From the NCBI RefSeq assembly GCF_024138125.1, contig NZ_CP099993.1, positions 1,860,001-1,924,000 of the forward strand: a stretch of 64,000 nucleotides of DNA. The letters run 5' to 3'. Shown here in pieces: positions 23,887 through 32,738 of this stretch. The translations under genes were made by a program, and so were the position numbers. This stretch comes from Halorussus salilacus. Its GTDB lineage: Archaea > Halobacteriota > Halobacteria > Halobacteriales > Haladaptataceae. The notes beneath the pieces were generated by a model. It did not search any database and had not been told where the DNA came from. It saw only the letters and a program-made list of their open reading frames with translations. Positions within the stretch are counted from its first letter, which is position 1, and every line of letters starts with the position of its first letter.

Positions 23887-23997
23887 CGCCCAGTTCCACC
23901 GACTCCGGAAACGCAGGACTCGATTTCACCACCGACCGAGTACAGACCCGACTGCACAACCGAACCCGATTTAACTTCGCAGGAGAACACCACGTAC

Positions 23998-26900
23998 ATG
24001 AGCAGGTTCGGCGAGGTAGACGACCAGTACGACCCCGACGCGGTCGAGGAGCGCGTCTTCTCGTACTGGGACGACGTGAACGCCTACGAGAAGGCGAAGG
24101 AGCATCGAGCCGACGGCGAGGACTTCTTCTTCGTGGACGGGCCGCCGTACACCTCCGGGGCGGCCCACATGGGGACGACGTGGAACAAGACGCTCAAGGA
24201 CGCCTACATCCGCTATCTGCGGATGTCCGGCTACGACGTGACCGACCGGCCGGGCTACGACATGCACGGCCTGCCCATCGAGACCCGGGTCGAGGAGAAA
24301 CTCGGTTTCGAGAACAAGAAGGACATCGAGGAGTTCGGCGAGGAGAACTTCATCGACGAGTGCAAGGCCTACGCCGAGGAGCAACTGGAGGGCCTCCAGT
24401 CGGACTTCCAGTCGTTCGGCGTCTGGATGGACTGGGAGAACCCCTACAAGACGCTCAATCCCGAGTACATGGAGGCGGCGTGGTGGGGCTTCGAGCAGGC
24501 CCACGAGAAGGGGCTGGTCGAGCAGGGCCAGCGCTCCATCTCCCAGTGCCCGCGGTGTGAGACCGCCATCGCCAACAACGAGGTCGAGTACGAGGACGTC
24601 GAGGACCCCTCCATCTACGTGAAGTTCCCCCTGCGCGACCGCGAGGGCTACCTCGTCATCTGGACCACGACGCCGTGGACCATCCCCGCGAACACCTTCG
24701 TCGCGGTCGACGAGGACCTCACGTATCAGGCCGTCCGCGCCGAGAATGACGGCGACGAGGAGGTCCTCTACGTCGCCGAGGAGTGCGTCGAGGGCGTCCT
24801 GAAGGCGGGCCGGTACGACGACTACGAGGTCGAAGACGAACTGACGGGCGAGGAGATGGTCGGCTGGGAGTACGACCACCCCCTCGCCGAGGAGGTGCCC
24901 GACCACCCCAGCGGCGAGGGCGCGTTGCAGGTCTACGACGCCGACTACGTCGAAGCCGACCGCACCGGCCTCGTCCACTCCGCGCCCGGCCACGGCGAGG
25001 AGGACTTCGAGCGCGGGACCGAACTCGGTCTCGACGTGTTCTGTCCCGTGGGCGGCGACGGCGTCTATGGCGACTCGGCCGGGAAGTACGCCGGGCAGTT
25101 CGTCAAGGACGCCGACGACGAGATAATCGCCGACCTCGAATCGAAGGGGCTGATGCTCCGGTCGGACACCGTCACACACAGCTACGGCCACTGCTGGCGG
25201 TGTGACACCGGCATCCTCCAGATCGTCACCGACCAGTGGTTCATCACGGTCACCGACGTCAAAGACGAACTGCTCGACAACATCGAGGACAGCGAGTGGC
25301 ACCCCCAGTGGGCCCGCGACAACCGCTTCCGGGACTTCGTCGAGGACGCGCCCGACTGGAACGTCTCGCGCCAGCGCTACTGGGGCATCCCCATCCCCAT
25401 CTGGACGCCCGATAGCGAGGCGACAGCATCGAACGGAGGCGGCGAAGCCGCCGAAGACTGGTCCGGCGAGATGGACGACGTAATCGTCGTCGGCACTCGC
25501 GAGGAGCTCGCCGAGCGGGTCGACCAGGAGGTCGACCCCGAGGCGGTCGACCTCCACAAGGGGACGGTCGACGAGCTGACCATCACGGAAGACGGCACGA
25601 CCTACACCCGCGTCCCGGACGTGTTCGACGTGTGGCTCGACTCGTCGGTCGCGTCGTGGGGCACGCTGGACTACCCCGAGGAGGAGGCGGCCTTCGAGGA
25701 GCTGTGGCCCGCCGACCTCATCATGGAGGCCCACGACCAGACCCGCGGGTGGTTCTGGTCCCAGCTCGGGATGGCGACCGCCGCGATGGGCGAGATTCCC
25801 TACGAGGAGGTGCTGATGCACGGCTACGCCAACATGCCCGACGGCCGCGGCATGTCCAAGTCCAAGGGCATCCTCGTCGACCCCCACGAGGTCATCGAGG
25901 AGTACGGCACCGACCCGATGCGGATGTTCCTGCTCTCGACGAATCCGCAGGGCGAGGACATGCGGTTCTCGTACGACGAGACCGAGGAGATGCAGCGGGA
26001 CCTCAACATCCTCTGGAACGTGTTCCGGTTCCCGCTACCGTACATGCGACTCGACGACTTCGAGCCCGGCGTTCGGCCGGAGGCGGAACGAGACGGAGGC
26101 GGCGAAGCCGCCGGAGTGACCCTCGACGACGTAGACGAGGACCTCGAACTCGTCGACGAGTGGGTTCTCGCGCGCCTCCAGACGGTCGTCGCCGAGATGA
26201 CCGACCACTGGGAGGAGTTCCGCCAGGACAGGGCGCTCCACGCGTTGCTGAACTTCGTGGTCGAGGACGTCTCGCGGTTCTACATTCAGGTCGTCCGCGA
26301 GCGCATGTGGGACGAGGCAGACAGCGCCTCCAAGCGGGCGGCCTACGCCACGTTCTACGAGGTGCTGACGACGGTCGTCGCCCTGCTCGCGCCCTACGCG
26401 CCGTTCGTCGCCGAGGAGATATACGGCACGCTCACGGGCGACGAGGGGTACGACACCGTCCACATGTGCGACTGGCCCGAGGTCGACGAGTACTGGCGCG
26501 ACGAGCAGCTGGAGACCGACGTGGCGCTGCTCCGCGAGATCGAGGAGGCCGGGTCGAACGCCCGCCAGCAGGCCGAGCGCAAGCTCCGGTGGCCCGTCAC
26601 GCGGGTCGTCGTGAATGCGGACGACGAGCGCGTGGTCGAGGCGGTCGAGCGCCACCGCGACCTGCTGGCCGACCGGCTCAACGCCCGCGAAATCCAGCTC
26701 GTCGCGCCCGGCGACGACTGGGGCGAACTCGCCTACAGCGCCGAGGCCGACATGAGCGTCCTCGGGCCCGCGTTCGGCGACGACTCGGGCAGGGTCATGC
26801 AGGCGCTCAACGACGCCCGCGTCGAGGAACCGAGCCTCGACGCGCTCGAAGCCGCGGTCGGCGAGGCGACCGGAATCGACGCCGACCTCACCGACGAGAT

Positions 26901-27279
26901 GGTCGAGTTCGTCACCCAGACGCCCGATGGCGTCACCGGCGTCGGCTTCGACACCGACGGCGACCGCAGAGGCGTCGTCTACGTCGACACCGAACTCACC
27001 GACGACATCGAGAGCGAGGGCTACGCCCGCGAGGTCATCCGCCGGGTCCAGGAGATGCGCAAGGAGATGGACCTCGACATCGAACAGCGCGTGCGCCTCG
27101 AACTCGACGTGGCCGACGAGCGCGTGGCAGACCTCGTCGACGAGCGCATGGACCTCGTGACGGCGGAGGTCCGCGCCGACGAGGTCGGCGACGTGGAGGA
27201 CGGCCACCGAAAGACGTGGGATGTCGAGGGCGTCGAGATGGAGATAGCTGTGGTTCCGCTGGCGGAAGCCGAGGCGTAG
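23998..27279 (+). CDS. ileS: isoleucyl-tRNA synthetase
   Basis: A 1093-residue class Ia synthetase that charges tRNA-Ile. The HIGH motif appears as HMGT (residues 57-60) in PPYTSGAAHMGTTWNK, and KMSKS as GMSKS (618-622). The editing domain (WTTTPWTIPANTF, about 221-233; APGHGEED near 328) removes mischarged Val. The anticodon-binding domain and a long C-terminal extension follow, as in archaeal/eukaryotic-type IleRS. Two in-frame low-complexity inserts, SNGGGEAAED (about 479) and RDGGGEAAGV (about 700), come from the same DNA word containing ggcggcgaagccgcc. No terminal zinc loss is evident. Confidence 0.96.
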   Translation: MSRFGEVDDQYDPDAVEERVFSYWDDVNAYEKAKEHRADGEDFFFVDGPPYTSGAAHMGTTWNKTLKDAYIRYLRMSGYDVTDRPGYDMHGLPIETRVEEKLGFENKKDIEEFGEENFIDECKAYAEEQLEGLQSDFQSFGVWMDWENPYKTLNPEYMEAAWWGFEQAHEKGLVEQGQRSISQCPRCETAIANNEVEYEDVEDPSIYVKFPLRDREGYLVIWTTTPWTIPANTFVAVDEDLTYQAVRAENDGDEEVLYVAEECVEGVLKAGRYDDYEVEDELTGEEMVGWEYDHPLAEEVPDHPSGEGALQVYDADYVEADRTGLVHSAPGHGEEDFERGTELGLDVFCPVGGDGVYGDSAGKYAGQFVKDADDEIIADLESKGLMLRSDTVTHSYGHCWRCDTGILQIVTDQWFITVTDVKDELLDNIEDSEWHPQWARDNRFRDFVEDAPDWNVSRQRYWGIPIPIWTPDSEATASNGGGEAAEDWSGEMDDVIVVGTREELAERVDQEVDPEAVDLHKGTVDELTITEDGTTYTRVPDVFDVWLDSSVASWGTLDYPEEEAAFEELWPADLIMEAHDQTRGWFWSQLGMATAAMGEIPYEEVLMHGYANMPDGRGMSKSKGILVDPHEVIEEYGTDPMRMFLLSTNPQGEDMRFSYDETEEMQRDLNILWNVFRFPLPYMRLDDFEPGVRPEAERDGGGEAAGVTLDDVDEDLELVDEWVLARLQTVVAEMTDHWEEFRQDRALHALLNFVVEDVSRFYIQVVRERMWDEADSASKRAAYATFYEVLTTVVALLAPYAPFVAEEIYGTLTGDEGYDTVHMCDWPEVDEYWRDEQLETDVALLREIEEAGSNARQQAERKLRWPVTRVVVNADDERVVEAVERHRDLLADRLNAREIQLVAPGDDWGELAYSAEADMSVLGPAFGDDSGRVMQALNDARVEEPSLDALEAAVGEATGIDADLTDEMVEFVTQTPDGVTGVGFDTDGDRRGVVYVDTELTDDIESEGYAREVIRRVQEMRKEMDLDIEQRVRLELDVADERVADLVDERMDLVTAEVRADEVGDVEDGHRKTWDVEGVEMEIAVVPLAEAEA

Positions 27280-27335
27280 GCAACGAGTATCACTCGGTTC
27301 CCGACTCGGATTTTTCTCTACCTCGACTCTATAGG

Positions 27336-27343
27336 TATTTATA
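27336..27343 (+). promoter_or_regulatory. TATA box for the gene at 27369
   Basis: tatttata, 26-33 bases before the ATG, with no ribosome binding site between; leaderless spacing. Confidence 0.6.
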
Positions 27344-27368
27344 CTGTGACGTAACGAAATATGGGTGA

Positions 27369-28214
27369 ATGGTCGGACGAATCAGTCTCAGTGTCGTCGC
27401 TCTCATTTTCCTCTTGATACCCGGTCTCTTCGGGATGAAGGCGTTCCTTCGAGCGTACATCAAGTTGGACGACCTCTCTCGATTCGACAAGCTAGCGGTG
27501 ATTATGACTATCGGCATCTTCGCGCTTGCAATCCCGCCACTCGCCCTGAACTGGGACTGCTGGACGGGTCATCTGACGTCGTTTCTTTTCCAATGGCAGG
27601 TTCCTGGCCCGACCGAATTGACAGACTCGGCGACGTGGTGTTCTGATACCGTGATAACGTTCGGAAATATGATGATGACCGAACAACTATCTGACGTTCC
27701 ACTGGTCATCATCATCTCCTTCCTCGGAGTTCAGACGGCGTTCGTCACCAGTCTCTCCTACGTAATCGGCCGAATCCTCAACAGATGGGGAGACGGTCCG
27801 CCGCGAGAACCGAAGTTCATAGAGCAACCGTGGGAGTACGCGTCGAAGAAGACCGCACGCGAGTCGGATAACGCTACGGTCATCACGACACAAGGCAAGG
27901 AGATTCGCGGAACTGTGCATCGAATTGGGTCCCCGTCGGAGGATTACGACATACTGCTCAAAGACCCCGAGAAGATCGTTCGAGACGACCGTACTGACGT
28001 GGAAGTCGACACGCGTGACCTCGGAGCGTATACCTATCACCATTACCGGGACATCTCCCGGATTCGGTTCCCGAATCTCGATACGTACGAGGAATACGAA
28101 ATCGACCTCGCAGACGCGAGTAGACGTTTCGAGGAGGAAGTCGGTTCACGAGCGGACCAAGTCCCAGGAGAAGACGAGTCGTCCGACGTTGGACTCCCGC
28201 CGAGAACTGGATAA
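27369..28214 (+). CDS. membrane protein, DUF6338-like
   Basis: A 281-residue protein with three or four hydrophobic helices in its first 140 residues (ISLSVVALIFLLIPGLFGM, LAVIMTIGIFALAIPPLAL, VPLVIIISFLGVQTAFVTSL). The cytoplasmic half contains QPWEYASKKTARESDNATVI and a strand-rich segment KEIRGTVHRIGSPSEDYDILL, a layout that resembles DUF6338 proteins (membrane helices followed by a small SH3-like barrel). The molecular role of that family is unclear. Codon use is less GC-biased than in ileS upstream. It converges with a SocA/Panacea-like gene 14 bases away, and the two together form an accessory islet. Confidence 0.6.
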   Translation: MVGRISLSVVALIFLLIPGLFGMKAFLRAYIKLDDLSRFDKLAVIMTIGIFALAIPPLALNWDCWTGHLTSFLFQWQVPGPTELTDSATWCSDTVITFGNMMMTEQLSDVPLVIIISFLGVQTAFVTSLSYVIGRILNRWGDGPPREPKFIEQPWEYASKKTARESDNATVITTQGKEIRGTVHRIGSPSEDYDILLKDPEKIVRDDRTDVEVDTRDLGAYTYHHYRDISRIRFPNLDTYEEYEIDLADASRRFEEEVGSRADQVPGEDESSDVGLPPRTG

Positions 28215-28228
28215 GCCGCGCGCCGAAC

Positions 28229-28684
28229 TCAACTGAGTACGCTGTTTTCCGCGTAGTCGGGGTACTCGTTGTACACGTAATCGAGTAGCTTCGAGATACT
28301 CATTTTGTTGAAGCCGCCGATGACTTCACTCGATGTCGCTCGAATCTGCTCGATCTCCTCGGCGTCCGGACTCTCTCGCAGGTTTCTCTCGAAGTTTTGC
28401 TTTCCCTCCCCCGTCAACTGATAGATGTACTTCTCTGACCCGTCCCACGTTCGCTCGATCCGACGGTCGATGAGTCCCTCCTCGTCGTACTCTTCGAGGG
28501 CGTCAAGCAGATCCTTGGAAAACGGACCGTAATCGTAGGCGATGTACCGATACGGCCGAAGCCCCTCATCGTTTAGCCGCTTCTGTGCGAGGAAGACGAG
28601 CTTTTGCATTCTGGTTCGACCCTGCACCTGATGGTTGTCGGCTTCGTAGAGCAGGGACAGTGGCAACAGCCGTTTGACGTTCAT
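28229..28684 (-). CDS. SocA/Panacea-like domain protein (possible antitoxin or regulator)
   Basis: A 151-residue protein. MNVKRLLPLSLLYEADNHQV, then GRTRMQKLVFLAQKRL and YRYIAYDYGPFSKDLLDALEE make up the typical all-helical core of the SocA/Panacea group (K-L-Q/M-K-x-x-F-x-A and x-G-P-x-S). Panacea proteins act as antitoxins or chaperone-like adaptors in several toxin-antitoxin systems. A winged-helix-like C-terminal half (GLIDRRIERTWDGSEKYIYQ) is also seen. I choose the ATG at 28684; the frame is open upstream to 28762. The only candidate partner is the convergent membrane gene. Confidence 0.6.
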   Translation of the reverse strand: MNVKRLLPLSLLYEADNHQVQGRTRMQKLVFLAQKRLNDEGLRPYRYIAYDYGPFSKDLLDALEEYDEEGLIDRRIERTWDGSEKYIYQLTGEGKQNFERNLRESPDAEEIEQIRATSSEVIGGFNKMSISKLLDYVYNEYPDYAENSVLS

Positions 28685-28851
28685 GATTGGGCTCGGTCTA
28701 TCGTGACGGATACCGTTATCTGGTCCGCCCTCGCGTTTCACCCGAATATTCGGGCTCCGCATTTATCACGGTTTTCATTATGCCCATATTATTATAAAAA
28801 TCATTGCCTGAATTTAGCGCGCTTCCGGAGTCGCGTCTCGGTTTCCGTTTG

Positions 28852-29712
28852 TTATCGTAGCGCACCCGAAATCTCGGGCGCGACGGAAACCTTACTAACG
28901 GCCCGCTCTATCGTGTCGGTCCCGTAAATCGCCTCGACGCCAGCCCGCGAGAGCTTCGTCACCGCGTTCGACGCCAGCATCGGATGGACGCACGTCACGA
29001 ACACCCCGCTCGCGCCCTTCTCGCCCAGTATCTCGACCGCGCCCGCCATCGTCGACCCGGTGGCGATGATGTCGTCGGTGACGACCACGTCCCGGCCCGC
29101 CACGTCGGTGTCGCTGGGGGTCAACTCGACCTCGGTGCCCGAGTGTCGGACCTTCTCGAAGTAGTCGACCTCGCCCGCGCCGTAGGCGTCACGCGCCGAT
29201 TCGGCGATGTCGAGCGCGCCGTCGTCGGGCGAGAGGAACACGGGGTCGTTCAGGTTCGCGGGCAGGGGGTCGGCGAGTCGCCCCGCGGCGTCGACCGACT
29301 CGGCGGGCACGTCGAAGAAGTCGCAGACCGCCTCCTCGTGGGGGTTGACAGTCAGCACGCGGTCGGTCCCCGACGAGACGGCGCGGGCGACCGCCCGGGC
29401 CGAGACGGGATGGCCCGCCTCGAAGGCCTTGTCCTGCCGGGAATATCCCATGTACGGAACCACGGTCACGACCTCCTCGGCACCCCACTCGCGGGCGGCG
29501 TCCTGCAACTGAAGGAGTTCGAGGTGGGCGTCCGACGAGACCGTCGACGCGACGACGACGGCTCGGTCGGCGTCTGCCTCGGCGACGCCCGGCGCGCTCG
29601 CCAGCACTTCGCCGTCCGGGAATCGCTCGTACTCGACGCTCGCGAGCGGTTCGTCCAACTCGGCCGCGAGTTCGGCCGCCAGCACCTGCGAGGCGGACCC
29701 GCTGACAATCAT
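28852..29712 (-). CDS. prs: ribose-phosphate pyrophosphokinase (PRPP synthetase)
   Basis: A 286-residue enzyme making PRPP from ribose 5-phosphate and ATP for histidine, nucleotide and tryptophan synthesis. Motifs: SVEYERFPDGE (ATP-binding flexible loop), YMGYSRQDKAF (catalytic loop), and the PRPP-binding loop VVVTDDIIATGSTM (about residues 212-225). The start MIVSGSASQVLAAELA is chosen; an upstream ATG 13 codons earlier would add a non-conserved stretch. Shorter than bacterial enzymes, matching the archaeal class. Three his genes occur in the next 10 kb, though not in an operon with it. Confidence 0.95.
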   Translation of the reverse strand: MIVSGSASQVLAAELAAELDEPLASVEYERFPDGEVLASAPGVAEADADRAVVVASTVSSDAHLELLQLQDAAREWGAEEVVTVVPYMGYSRQDKAFEAGHPVSARAVARAVSSGTDRVLTVNPHEEAVCDFFDVPAESVDAAGRLADPLPANLNDPVFLSPDDGALDIAESARDAYGAGEVDYFEKVRHSGTEVELTPSDTDVAGRDVVVTDDIIATGSTMAGAVEILGEKGASGVFVTCVHPMLASNAVTKLSRAGVEAIYGTDTIERAVSKVSVAPEISGALR

Positions 29713-29813
29713 GTGCGAGGGGTGGATGCGGGCGGATAAATCGGTTTTCACTCGCTTCGAAGATGGTACGAAGTCGTCGATAGGAGATTCCCTGTCGGTG
29801 AGCCGTCCTACTG

Positions 29814-30164
29814 AATCGAGAACAGCCAGAAAGCCCCCGCCCGCTCGCTATGAACCGTCAGTTCCGGAATCGAGAACAGCCAGAAAGCCCCCGCCCGCTC
29901 GCTATGAACCGTCAGTTCCGGAATCGAGAACAGCCAGAAAGCCCCCGCCCGCTCGCTATGAACCGTCAGTTCCGGAATCGAGAACAGCCAGAAAGCCCCC
30001 GCCCGCTCGCTATGAACCGTCAGTTCCGGAATCGAGAACAGCCAGAAAGCCCCCGCCCGCTCGCTATGAACCGTCAGTTCCGGAATCGAGAACAGCCAGA
30101 AAGCCCCCGCCCGCTCGCTATGAACCGTCAGTTCCGGAATCGAGAACAGCCAGAAAGCCCCGCC
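29814..30164 (+). repeat. 54-base tandem repeat array, six full copies
   Basis: A unit starting gaatcgagaacagccagaaa and ending gtcagttccg is repeated six times without change, followed by a partial seventh copy. Because 54 is a multiple of three, both strands have open frames made of 18-residue repeats, but codon use is not host-like and no start context exists, so translation is unlikely. The seventh copy runs directly into the hairpin element at 30153, whose left boundary gaaagcccc is within each unit. Confidence 0.9.
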
Positions 30165-30280
30165 CGCTCGCGTCGTCTCGGCGACATATCGGCGCGCTCT
30201 CAACACCGCCCGCGCGCCGATAGTGGTCGCCGAGACGACCACAGGCCTGCGGCCCGCGAGCGGGCGGCCCCTTTCAGTCC
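30153..30280. mobile_element. long-hairpin dispersed element, copy 1
   Basis: From gaaagcccc to cccctttcagtcc the sequence folds on itself. Arms 30173-30197 and 30212-30238 are complementary apart from a two-base bulge and a T/G change, and an outer gcccgctcgcg pairs with cgcgagcgggc. The loop holds tctcaacaccgccc. A second copy with the same ends, loop and compensated arm changes is at 53010-53134. The stretch 30281-30440 continues with another repeat-like block (accgcggccgcaggcc) and no gene. Confidence 0.65.
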
Positions 30281-30467
30281 ACCCCTCACCACCGGACCGC
30301 GGCCGCAGGCCACGCCCTCCCCAACCGACTGCGGTCCTCACGCCTCACTTCGTTCGGCGTTGCGGTCCTCATCCCTCGCGCGAACGATGGTCCGGCGCAA
30401 ACCGCGCGCCGGACCAGCGCGCGCCGGACGAGAAAATCGAGAGAGTCGAAACTATCCGAAAACTCGA

Positions 30468-31250
30468 TTACGGCGCGGCGACAGCGCGAACTCCGCGAAG
30501 CCCGAGGACCTGCGAGCGCCAGCCGTCGCCGACCGACAGCAGGAAGGTGCCGTCCTCGGTGACCGCGTAGACGCCCTCACCGTGGTCGAGCGCGACGACC
30601 GCTTCGTCGGTGGGCACCTCGGCTTCGCGCCACGCGCCGTCTTCGCGGGTGAACAGCCCCGACTCGCCAGCGGCGTGCGCCCAGTTCGACCCTCCCGCGC
30701 TGACCGCGCGGAACTCCCCGTCGAGTTCCCTCATCCAGCCGTTTCCGAGTTTGTAGAGCCCGTCGGCCGTCGCGGCCAGCGGGACGCCTTCGGCGGCCAC
30801 GTCCCGCGCGTCGTCCAGTCCCGCGTGTTCGAGGCCGTCGGTCGCCCGGTAGACGCCCGACTCGGCGGCAACGAACTCGCCGTCGATGGCGCGCACGCCG
30901 TCGAGTTCGCCGAGTTCGGTCCAGTCGTCGCCGTCGCCGCGCAAAATCGCGCCGTCCTCGCGGGCGACCAGCAGGTCGCGGTCGGCGAACCCGACCGCGG
31001 TCGCGGGCCCCGAACCGAGCGCGTCGAACGCCTCGCCGTCGCCGACCAGCACGTCCTCGTCGGTGGCGACCGCGAGTCGGCCGTCTGCGCCCGCAGCGTC
31101 GCGGGCGGTGCATCGGCGTTCGAGACCGAACTCGCCCACGAGGTCGTCGGAGGTCCGCACGACCGCGACCCCGAACTCACCGACGACGTACACCGGGACG
31201 TCCTCGCCGTCCCCGTCGTACACCCGCTTCTCGTCGATGCTGATGTCCAT
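30468..31250 (-). CDS. predicted beta-propeller protein (HVO_0234-like)
   Basis: A 260-residue acidic protein with roughly five to six short repeats, each ending in a phrase such as GVYRATDGLEHAG, GLYKLGNGWMREL, GLFTREDGAWREA or GVYAVTEDGTFLL. This is a compact beta-propeller pattern, as in the haloarchaeal HVO_0234 family. No signal peptide is present, so it is likely cytoplasmic. Ligand and role are unknown. It is divergent from the phosphoglucosamine mutase gene with a 123-base shared promoter region. Confidence 0.75.
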   Translation of the reverse strand: MDISIDEKRVYDGDGEDVPVYVVGEFGVAVVRTSDDLVGEFGLERRCTARDAAGADGRLAVATDEDVLVGDGEAFDALGSGPATAVGFADRDLLVAREDGAILRGDGDDWTELGELDGVRAIDGEFVAAESGVYRATDGLEHAGLDDARDVAAEGVPLAATADGLYKLGNGWMRELDGEFRAVSAGGSNWAHAAGESGLFTREDGAWREAEVPTDEAVVALDHGEGVYAVTEDGTFLLSVGDGWRSQVLGLRGVRAVAAP

Positions 31251-31373
31251 GCGCGAACGTCGAACTTCCGGGGGATTAGGCGTTCGGGTTCGGCGGGCGC
31301 GGGTCTGACGCCGAGCCGACACGACCCGCGCGTCTCCGGAATGCCTTTTGCGCCCCGGTCCACACCCTCGGAC

Positions 31374-32738
31374 ATGAAGGTATTCGGGTCCAGCGGAACC
31401 CGAGGGGTCGCGAACGAGACGCTGACCCCCCAGTTCGTACTGAAGGTCGCCAAGGCCGCGGGGACCGTCTGGCGGTCCGACCGGGTGGCGGTCGCCCGCG
31501 ACACGCGGGCGACCGGCCGGATGCTCGCCGACGCCGCCGCGAGCGGACTCGCGAGCGTCGGGGCCGATATCGACCGACTCGGCGTCGTCCCCACGCCCGG
31601 CGCGCAGGCGTACGCCGAGCGCGAGTCGGTGCCGGTCGTGATGATAACCGCCTCGCACAACCCCCCGGAGTACAACGGCGTGAAGCTCGTGGGCGACGAC
31701 GGCGTCGAACTCGCGGTCGAGGACTTAGAACGCATCGAGCAGAAGTTCCTCACCGAGCAGTTCGACTCGGTCCGGTGGAGCGAGACGGGCGTCAGCCGGT
31801 CAATCGAGGGGGCTCGCCGGGAGTACGTCGAGGGCCTGCTCGCGGCGGTCGACCGCGAGACGATAGCCGACGCCGACCTCACGGTCGCGCTCGACCCCGG
31901 CCACGGCGCGGGGTCGCTCACCAGCCCCGAGTTCTTCCGGAAACTGGGCTGTCGGGTCGTCACCGCCAACAGCCAGCCCGACGGCCACTTCCCCGGCCGG
32001 GACCCCGAACCGGTCCCCGAGAACCTCGGGGACCTCGGTCGCCTCGTCGAGGCGACCGACGCCGACGTGGGCATCGCCCACGACGGCGACGCCGACCGGG
32101 CCATCTTCTACGACGAGAACGGCGAGTACGTCGAGGGCGACGCCACGCTCGCGGCGCTCGCGGCCGCCGAACTCGACCCCGGCGACTCGGTCGTCTCGGC
32201 GGTCAACGTCTCCCAGCGCCTCGTCGACGTTGCCGACGACCGGGAGGCCTACCTCGAACTCACGCCCATCGGCTCGACCAACCTCATCACCCGCATCGAG
32301 GAGCTCCAGACGCAGGGCAAGTCGGTCCCGGTCGCCGGGGAGGGCAACGGCGGCATCTTCTTCCCCGACTACCTCCTCGCGCGCGACGGGGCCTACACCG
32401 CCGCGAAGTTCCTCGAACTCCTGACCGACCGGCCGGTCAGCGAGGTGGTCGCGCCCTACGACGGTTATCACAACGTCCGAATCAACATCGGATACGACGA
32501 CGACCCCGAGCGCGAGGCACTGCTCGAAGCCGCCGAGCGCGAGGCCCACGACGCCGACGCCGAGGTCACGACCCTCGACGGCTACCGCCTCGACTACGGC
32601 GACGCGTGGGTGCTGGCCCGACCCAGCGGCACCGAGCCGATGGTCCGGATCTACGCCGAGGCCCGCGACATCGAGCGGGCCGAGGAACTCGCCGAGGCGA
32701 TGGAGTCGGCCCTGCTGGACGCGAAGGCCGAGGTCTAA
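31374..32738 (+). CDS. glmM: phosphoglucosamine mutase / phosphohexomutase
   Basis: A 454-residue alpha-D-phosphohexomutase. The active-site phosphoserine lies in MITASHNPPEYNG (about residues 90-102), the Mg-binding loop is HDGDADR (near 237-243), the sugar-binding loop GEGNGGI, and the phosphate-binding loop RPSGTEPMV near the C-terminus. It converts glucosamine 6-phosphate to the 1-phosphate for UDP-GlcNAc, or an equivalent hexose step, used in glycan synthesis. Archaeal members cannot always be assigned to glucose, mannose or glucosamine by motif alone. I choose ATG 31374 (MKVFGSSGTRG), the normal beginning of the family. Confidence 0.9.
   Translation: MKVFGSSGTRGVANETLTPQFVLKVAKAAGTVWRSDRVAVARDTRATGRMLADAAASGLASVGADIDRLGVVPTPGAQAYAERESVPVVMITASHNPPEYNGVKLVGDDGVELAVEDLERIEQKFLTEQFDSVRWSETGVSRSIEGARREYVEGLLAAVDRETIADADLTVALDPGHGAGSLTSPEFFRKLGCRVVTANSQPDGHFPGRDPEPVPENLGDLGRLVEATDADVGIAHDGDADRAIFYDENGEYVEGDATLAALAAAELDPGDSVVSAVNVSQRLVDVADDREAYLELTPIGSTNLITRIEELQTQGKSVPVAGEGNGGIFFPDYLLARDGAYTAAKFLELLTDRPVSEVVAPYDGYHNVRINIGYDDDPEREALLEAAEREAHDADAEVTTLDGYRLDYGDAWVLARPSGTEPMVRIYAEARDIERAEELAEAMESALLDAKAEV

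Noticed and set aside
29814-30164. CRISPR array
   Set aside because: The units are contiguous identical 54-mers with no unique spacers.
29850-32738. A single 962-codon frame running from the tandem repeats into glmM
   Set aside because: The first 500 codons are a repeat array and intergenic sequence read through; the phosphohexomutase starts at ATG 31374.
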